A DNA stretch of 64,000 bases from Lachnospiraceae bacterium (lineage in GTDB: Bacteria > Bacillota > Clostridia > Lachnospirales > Lachnospiraceae). Under the pieces are notes generated by a model. It was not told where the DNA came from and made no database searches. It was given only the letters and a program-made list of their open reading frames with translations. Made by a program: the position numbers and the translations under genes. The DNA lies in contig CAJTAL010000016.1 of assembly GCA_910574285.1 (NCBI GenBank), forward strand, positions 1 to 64,000. The letters are read 5' to 3'. Within the stretch, counting starts at the first letter, position 1. Each line of letters starts with the position of its first letter. Below, one piece after another: positions 60,136-64,000 of the stretch.

Positions 60136-60193
60136 ACACAAAATATTGATGATTCCACCACTTTTCACACAATATATAGCGTCAGCTATTATA
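60136..60193 (-). promoter_or_regulatory. nrdD promoter with two NrdR boxes
   Basis: Plus-strand coordinates: ACACAAAATATTGATG at 60136-60151 and ACACAATATATAGCGT at 60167-60182, 31 bp apart (three helical turns), fit the NrdR consensus ACACWATATATWGTGT and its usual spacing. TATAAT on the minus strand (60193-60188) places the transcript start within the second box. The rest of 60115-60380 has no gene. Confidence 0.7.
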
Positions 60194-60380
60194 ATACACC
60201 AATCCGCATAGAAAGTGAAGAGAAAATTGATGAAAAAAATCACCAAATATCTTCCCTTCTCCGGCCCCGGATTTCTCCATTTCCGACAGCAGAAATTTGC
60301 CCTTACTATATTGACATGCCCGGTATGCTTACGTTTCCGGGCTTTCGGGTGCCCCGGTCCTGTCCGTCGCGGGACGCCGG

Positions 60381-61196
60381 TCACAAAAGCCCCACAAAAT
60401 GAAACGCCTTTTGCAAACCGTCTTCCTTAATTGAAGCCGTAACATGTCTCGCCGCTATCTTTGCTTCCTTCGTTCCGTTCCCCATCGCAATCCCGAATCC
60501 GGCGAACGCAAGCAGACTGACATCCTTTTCGCTACACCCTATCGCTATCATATCTTTTTTCTTTATCTCTCCGGCTTTCAGGATCTGGTATGCTCCTTCC
60601 GCTTTCGTAATATAATTCGGAGTCACTTCGCCGACCCATTTCCCATTACATGGAATACCAAGTCCCGCGACATGAAACGAATACCCCCACTTAGATACGA
60701 TATCATGCCTGGATAACTTATCACTAAATATAACCAGCTTCTGAACCTCCGGCACATCCAATAAAGTCTTCACCCTGACCGGCATCGTAATCTCATCCTC
60801 ACGGATATGCAGATATCTCCAAAACTCTCTGCTGATTCTCTGGTACGTCTCCCAATCGCTTTCCAGTATATAACTCTTTTTATTACTCTCCATCTCTACT
60901 ACACAGCCGTACTCCATAAGGTCGCGCATGAACTCTATATATGCCAGTTGTGTGAAATATCGGTATCCTATGCGCTCGCCCTTGTATTCTACATACCCTC
61001 CGGAACCGGCAACCACCCCGTCAAATTCTATATCCAGAATTTCCTTTCCTATACGGAAATACGCACGCCCTGTATTCAGCACCACCTCATGCCCGTTCTG
61101 CCTTGCTTTCTTGATCGCCTCTACTCCGGATACAGGAATCGTTCCGTCAAAGTCTCGAATCGTACCGTCAATGTTCAGAAATATAACCTTCCCCAT
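60381..61196 (-). CDS. HAD superfamily (Cof-type) protein with degenerate active site
   Basis: 271 residues from ATG 61196 behind GGAAGGGAAC. Overall it is a Cof/YidA-like HAD protein with a C2 cap: motif I region VIFLNIDGTIRDFDGT, motif II VVLNTGR, motif III K near NYITKAEG, motif IV IAIGCSEKDVSLLAFAG. The nucleophilic Asp of motif I is Asn (AAC codon), and the motif IV GD-x-x-(N)D reads GC-SEKD. Phosphatase activity is therefore doubtful. It may bind a ligand without hydrolysis. Confidence 0.8.
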   Translation of the reverse strand: MGKVIFLNIDGTIRDFDGTIPVSGVEAIKKARQNGHEVVLNTGRAYFRIGKEILDIEFDGVVAGSGGYVEYKGERIGYRYFTQLAYIEFMRDLMEYGCVVEMESNKKSYILESDWETYQRISREFWRYLHIREDEITMPVRVKTLLDVPEVQKLVIFSDKLSRHDIVSKWGYSFHVAGLGIPCNGKWVGEVTPNYITKAEGAYQILKAGEIKKKDMIAIGCSEKDVSLLAFAGFGIAMGNGTKEAKIAARHVTASIKEDGLQKAFHFVGLL

Positions 61197-61387
61197 CAGT
61201 GTTCCCTTCCTTATGTTCAAACATGTATCCTGCCACTTCTATGTTACCACAAATGAAAGGGATGTTTCATTACTTTTTTATAAAAAATGGTAATAAAAAA
61301 AGAATGTGCCCTGGCATATTCTCGCGCCGAGCGCGTCCGCCCTGCGACATCCTTCTGCTTCGCGCGAGTGCGCATCCTCTCGGAGGG

Positions 61388-61426
61388 TTTTATGATACAG
61401 GGAACGAAGTTTCCAGTATCATAAAA
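61388..61426. terminator. Perfect long hairpin, probable bidirectional terminator
   Basis: TTTTATGATAC-A-GGGAAC-GAA-GTTTCC-A-GTATCATAAAA pairs over 17 positions with one A-A mismatch and a GAA loop. It lies between the XRE and HAD genes, next to a GC-rich segment (61324-61385) without coding potential. Confidence 0.65.
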
Positions 61427-61473
61427 ACGGCAATTATTTGCCATAATACAAATACTGCCGTTATCATCTGCCG

Positions 61474-61701
61474 TTATTCATTTTGATCTTCTTCGACTTC
61501 TTTCAATTTCAGAATATCCGCAACGTCACATTGCAGACAATTACAGATCTTAGCCAGTGTATGAAGATCCACACGCCCTACTTTATTCTTGCAATAATTA
61601 TTCAACTGTGTGCGCTGTAACTTGCATTCATAGCAGAGAAATCTCTTGCTGACGCCTTTTTCTGCCAGGACGCGCTCCAGCTCAATTACAATTTTTCTCA
61701 T
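61474..61701 (-). CDS. Small XRE-family transcription regulator
   Basis: 75 residues with a single helix-turn-helix: LERVLAEKGVSKRFLCYECKLQRTQLNNYCKNKVGRVDLHTLAKICNCLQC as helices 1-5 (given here by limits, residues 8-58), typical of short Cro/C1-like regulators. No sensor domain. Targets unknown. Confidence 0.8.
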   Translation of the reverse strand: MRKIVIELERVLAEKGVSKRFLCYECKLQRTQLNNYCKNKVGRVDLHTLAKICNCLQCDVADILKLKEVEEDQNE

Positions 61702-61829
61702 GATTCAACACCACACGTTCTCTTTTGAGTAAGTATACCCACATTTTTATTGAAAAAACAGATGTATTAACTTACACTGTAAGAAGATGCACCGTTTCGT
61801 TTTGACACACAAAAAGGAGGAAACTGAAT

Positions 61830-62183
61830 ATGAAAAAAAGAAACCTGTTGATCGCTCTCATCCTGATCCTGCTGTCTGCTCTTTGTATGGAGGAATACCG
61901 GCCATACGAAGTCCTTCACTCCACTGTACTGTCTTCTCCCAACCTTACAGAACACAAAATAACCCTGATCGTACACAGCATACTCCCCATTGACCATGAA
62001 CGGCTGGCAAAGGAGATCTCGGAAGAATACCTGCAGATGAACAGCGGGCAGCCCAATACTTATTTTGAACTGAAACTTTATCGGACAAGACTCCACTACC
62101 GTTTTGACGTCCTCTATGATACCCTCCTGTGCGACGGTGAAGGACGGCTTGTACCGGAAATTATCCTTGGAAAATTTTTTTAA
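61830..62183 (+). CDS. Small exported protein of unknown function
   Basis: 117 residues starting at ATG 61830 behind AAAAGGAGGAAAC. The N-terminus (KKRNLLIALILILLSALCM) is a signal or membrane anchor with a Cys near residue 19 that could be lipidated, although the lipobox is poor. The rest is soluble (EHKITLIVHSILPIDHERLA, YFELKLYRTRLHYRFDVLYD). I do not recognise a family. It precedes the AraC regulator by 75 bp on the same strand. Confidence 0.55.
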   Translation: MKKRNLLIALILILLSALCMEEYRPYEVLHSTVLSSPNLTEHKITLIVHSILPIDHERLAKEISEEYLQMNSGQPNTYFELKLYRTRLHYRFDVLYDTLLCDGEGRLVPEIILGKFF

Positions 62184-62258
62184 TATACTTGCAAAATCCG
62201 GAAGATATTGTATGATCAAGTATAGTAAATCTATTGTAATGATGAAAGGAAAACCCCT

Positions 62259-63188
62259 ATGCAGCAGTTACAGCCATCCACATTAAAAGAAACAGGCCCC
62301 CACGGCACAGAGTCTTTTCCCTGCGCTTTTTATCAGACTTTTTCCTGTGGGAAAGGGTATCTTGTAAAACACCACTGGCACGACGAGGTTGAAATTCTGT
62401 ATTTTTCCGGCGGCGGATTCCGCCTTGAGATCAATATGGACTCTTTTCCGGTCCAGTCGGAATCCCTGTATTTCATCAATCCAGGGGAACTGCATAGTAT
62501 CTTTACCGAAAACGATGGTCATTCCGGTGAAGACGCTGTCGTATTTTCCCTGGATATCTTAAGTTCTGACTCTTATGACGCGGCACAGATACGGCTCATT
62601 CAGCCTATTCAGAACGGCAATCTGCTATTCCCCCGCTGTCTCCCGCCGGGTCACCCTGCTTTCATCCCTGTACGCGACGCGTTCTTAGAGACCGTCCGTT
62701 CCTTCGGACATACGCCGGATGATAAAAACGCGCTTCTGGACAGCAGCGCCGTCACGGATGATATGACACGGCAATTATTTATCAAATCCTCTTTGCTCCG
62801 CATCCTCGCCGTCCTGTCACGTTACCGGCTCTTCACCCCCACAAAGAAGGATCTTGACAAACGTGTGGAAGGAATTAAAACGGTTCTTACTTATATAAAG
62901 AAGAACTACAAAGAGAAGATATATATTCACGACCTGGCAGAACAATTACATATGAACGAACAGTATTTCTGCCGCTTTTTCAAGAGGTCCATCGGACGTT
63001 CTCCCATGGAATATGTCAATGAATACCGTATCAAGCAGGCTATGCATCTGCTTGATAACACCTCCTGGCCTGTGACAGAAGTCTGCCTGGAATGCGGCTA
63101 TAATAATCTGGGGAATTTTCTCCGCGCCTTTAAAAAATATACGGATACTACTCCGTTAAAGTACCGCGGCCGGAATCGGCTGCGGTAA
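62259..63188 (+). CDS. AraC family transcription regulator
   Basis: 309 residues. N-terminal cupin-like sensor (HHWHDEVEILYFSGGGFRLEINM, FINPGELHSI) and a C-terminal AraC double HTH (IKKNYKEKIYIHDLAEQLHMNEQYFCRFFKRSIGRSPMEYVNEYRI and ITEVCLECGYNNLGNFLRAFKKYTD-type, residues about 205-305). Probably controls the GH13 gene that follows, in response to a sugar. Confidence 0.9.
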   Translation: MQQLQPSTLKETGPHGTESFPCAFYQTFSCGKGYLVKHHWHDEVEILYFSGGGFRLEINMDSFPVQSESLYFINPGELHSIFTENDGHSGEDAVVFSLDILSSDSYDAAQIRLIQPIQNGNLLFPRCLPPGHPAFIPVRDAFLETVRSFGHTPDDKNALLDSSAVTDDMTRQLFIKSSLLRILAVLSRYRLFTPTKKDLDKRVEGIKTVLTYIKKNYKEKIYIHDLAEQLHMNEQYFCRFFKRSIGRSPMEYVNEYRIKQAMHLLDNTSWPVTEVCLECGYNNLGNFLRAFKKYTDTTPLKYRGRNRLR

Positions 63189-63289
63189 TCATAAACCTCA
63201 GGCGCAGGAAGTCAAAATTTCGTAATTTTCAATCAGATAATCATAAGACAATTCCCCCATCCTCCTTTATAATAAAGCTATAAATTATA

Positions 63290-63320
63290 TTCCACGGTTT
63301 CGATCGGTCAATCTGTGGAA
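63290..63320. promoter_or_regulatory. Inverted repeat before GH13 gene
   Basis: TTCCAC and GTGGAA frame a 31-bp imperfect palindrome centred on CGATCGGTCA, 25 bp before the GH13 start. It may be a regulator site; the binding protein is not known. Confidence 0.35.
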
Positions 63321-63344
63321 TTACAAAGCAGCGGAGGTACTATT

Positions 63345-64000
63345 ATGACGAAAAAATGGTGGCACGATAAAGTCGCATATCAGATCTATCCTAAGAGTTT
63401 CTATGATTCCAACGGAGACGGAATCGGTGATATTCCAGGGATCATCAGTAAACTTGACTACCTGCAGGACCTGGGCATAGACATCATCTGGCTCTCCCCC
63501 TGTTATCCTTCCCCCCTTGCCGACGAAGGATATGATATATCCGATTACTATGACATCGACCCGCGTTTCGGCACGATGGCAGATATGGATCGGTTAATCG
63601 AAGAGACTAAAAAAAGGAACATGTATATCCTGATGGACCTGGTTGTAAATCATTGCTCCGATGAACATGAGTGGTTCCGGAAAGCCTGCGAGGACCCGGA
63701 CGGAAAATATGGGAATTTCTTCTATCTTAGAGACAAGAAGGAGGGAGAACTTCCCACCAACTGGCGTTCTTACTTCGGCGGCCCCGTATGGGAGGACCTC
63801 CCGGGAACAGACAAACAGTATCTGCACGTCTTCCACAAGAAACAGCCGGATCTCAATTGGGAGAATCCTGAACTGCGGGAGGAAGTGTATAAAAATATCA
63901 ACTGGTGGCTTGATAAAGGGCTGGGCGGTTTTCGTATTGACGCGATTATCAATATCAAGAAAGCCTCTCCTTTCCGAAACTATGAACCGGACCGTCCCGA
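63345..64000 (+). CDS. GH13 alpha-glucosidase (oligo-1,6-glucosidase type), partial
   Basis: The frame from ATG 63345 (behind GCGGAGG) stays open to the window edge, 218 codons. The N-terminus WWHDKVAYQIYPKSFYDSNGDGIGDIPGI is that of GH13_31-like enzymes, with the conserved regions DLVVNHCSDEHEWF and GFRIDAI (nucleophile Asp). It hydrolyses alpha-1,6 or alpha-1,4-linked oligosaccharides in the cytoplasm. Likely induced through the AraC regulator. About 340 residues would lie beyond the window. Confidence 0.9.
   Translation, partial: MTKKWWHDKVAYQIYPKSFYDSNGDGIGDIPGIISKLDYLQDLGIDIIWLSPCYPSPLADEGYDISDYYDIDPRFGTMADMDRLIEETKKRNMYILMDLVVNHCSDEHEWFRKACEDPDGKYGNFFYLRDKKEGELPTNWRSYFGGPVWEDLPGTDKQYLHVFHKKQPDLNWENPELREEVYKNINWWLDKGLGGFRIDAIINIKKASPFRNYEPDRP

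Noticed and set aside
60124-60384. 86-codon minus-strand frame between HAD and nrdD
   Set aside because: It covers the nrdD promoter and both NrdR boxes and has no ribosome site; considered noncoding.

Overview
The window looks like chromosomal DNA of an anaerobic, spore-forming gut Firmicute, most likely a Lachnospiraceae member. This is inferred from gene content: class III (oxygen-sensitive) ribonucleotide reductase NrdD/NrdG, a reverse-type rubrerythrin next to a PerR-like repressor, sporulation genes (CwlD, BofA, a DUF2508/YaaL protein), a Clostridia-type Tad/Flp pilus locus and many short Clostridia-specific families (DUF6061, DUF6147, DUF6382, DUF6512, TSCPD). No rRNA, CRISPR array or replication origin is visible. 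One tRNA-Ala(CGC) is present.

Layout. 1-3.3 kb: a lytic transglycosylase and a chemotaxis receptor. 3.35-8.04 kb: an AT-rich island bounded by long inverted repeats, carrying a two-gene restriction-modification system and an IS1182-type transposase remnant. 8.1-15.1 kb: glycosyltransferase, tRNA-Ala, a small membrane protein, a two-gene operon pairing an ATC-hydrolase-like protein with an M20 amidohydrolase, proC, and a ferritin-like protein. 15.1-18.9 kb: three nearly identical tandem copies of an Rpn-type PD-(D/E)XK nuclease gene that differ in the number of C-terminal heptad repeats. 19.2-20.1 kb: a TSCPD protein, then a gene-free stretch with two palindromic elements. 20.2-25.3 kb: a secreted DUF6147 protein, a sigma factor and its probable anti-sigma partner separated by an opposite-strand murG paralogue, HIT protein, soluble histidine kinase, rhomboid. 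25.4-33.9 kb: a complete minus-strand Tad pilus operon (TadZ, CpaF, TadB, TadC, Flp pilin, DUF5702, TadE-like proteins, A24 prepilin peptidase, DUF6382) containing two minisatellites. 34.1-39.4 kb: BofA, DUF2508, a MITE-like element, TsaC/Sua5, CwlD and a GH18 spore/cell-wall hydrolase. 39.8-43.8 kb: MecA, DUF1858, NlpC/P60 hydrolase, PerR and rubrerythrin with visible operator candidates. 44.0-49.0 kb: a decaying mobile island with toxin-antitoxin modules (MNT/HEPN with a frameshifted toxin, DUF4258/YgiT), a nonsense-mutated tyrosine integrase and Uma2 fragments. 49.1-57.4 kb: GntR regulator, AI-2E-type permease, a two-component system with an ABC (ATPase + FtsX permease) exporter, GH43. 57.4-64 kb: nrdDG with two NrdR boxes, a HAD protein lacking its catalytic aspartates, XRE and AraC regulators, and the start of a GH13 alpha-glucosidase running off the window.

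Themes. Short tandem repeats recur at operon-internal or promoter-proximal positions (3.1, 10.4, 26.2, 29.8 and 42.6 kb, plus the 21-nt coding repeats of the Rpn genes), and several small inverted-repeat elements sit between genes. The best candidates for undescribed biology are the Rpn triplication with variable coiled coils, the ATC-hydrolase/M20 operon, the IR-bounded R-M island, and the toxin-antitoxin island with a dead HEPN toxin beside an intact MNT gene. All functional assignments are by motif recognition; no database search was run.
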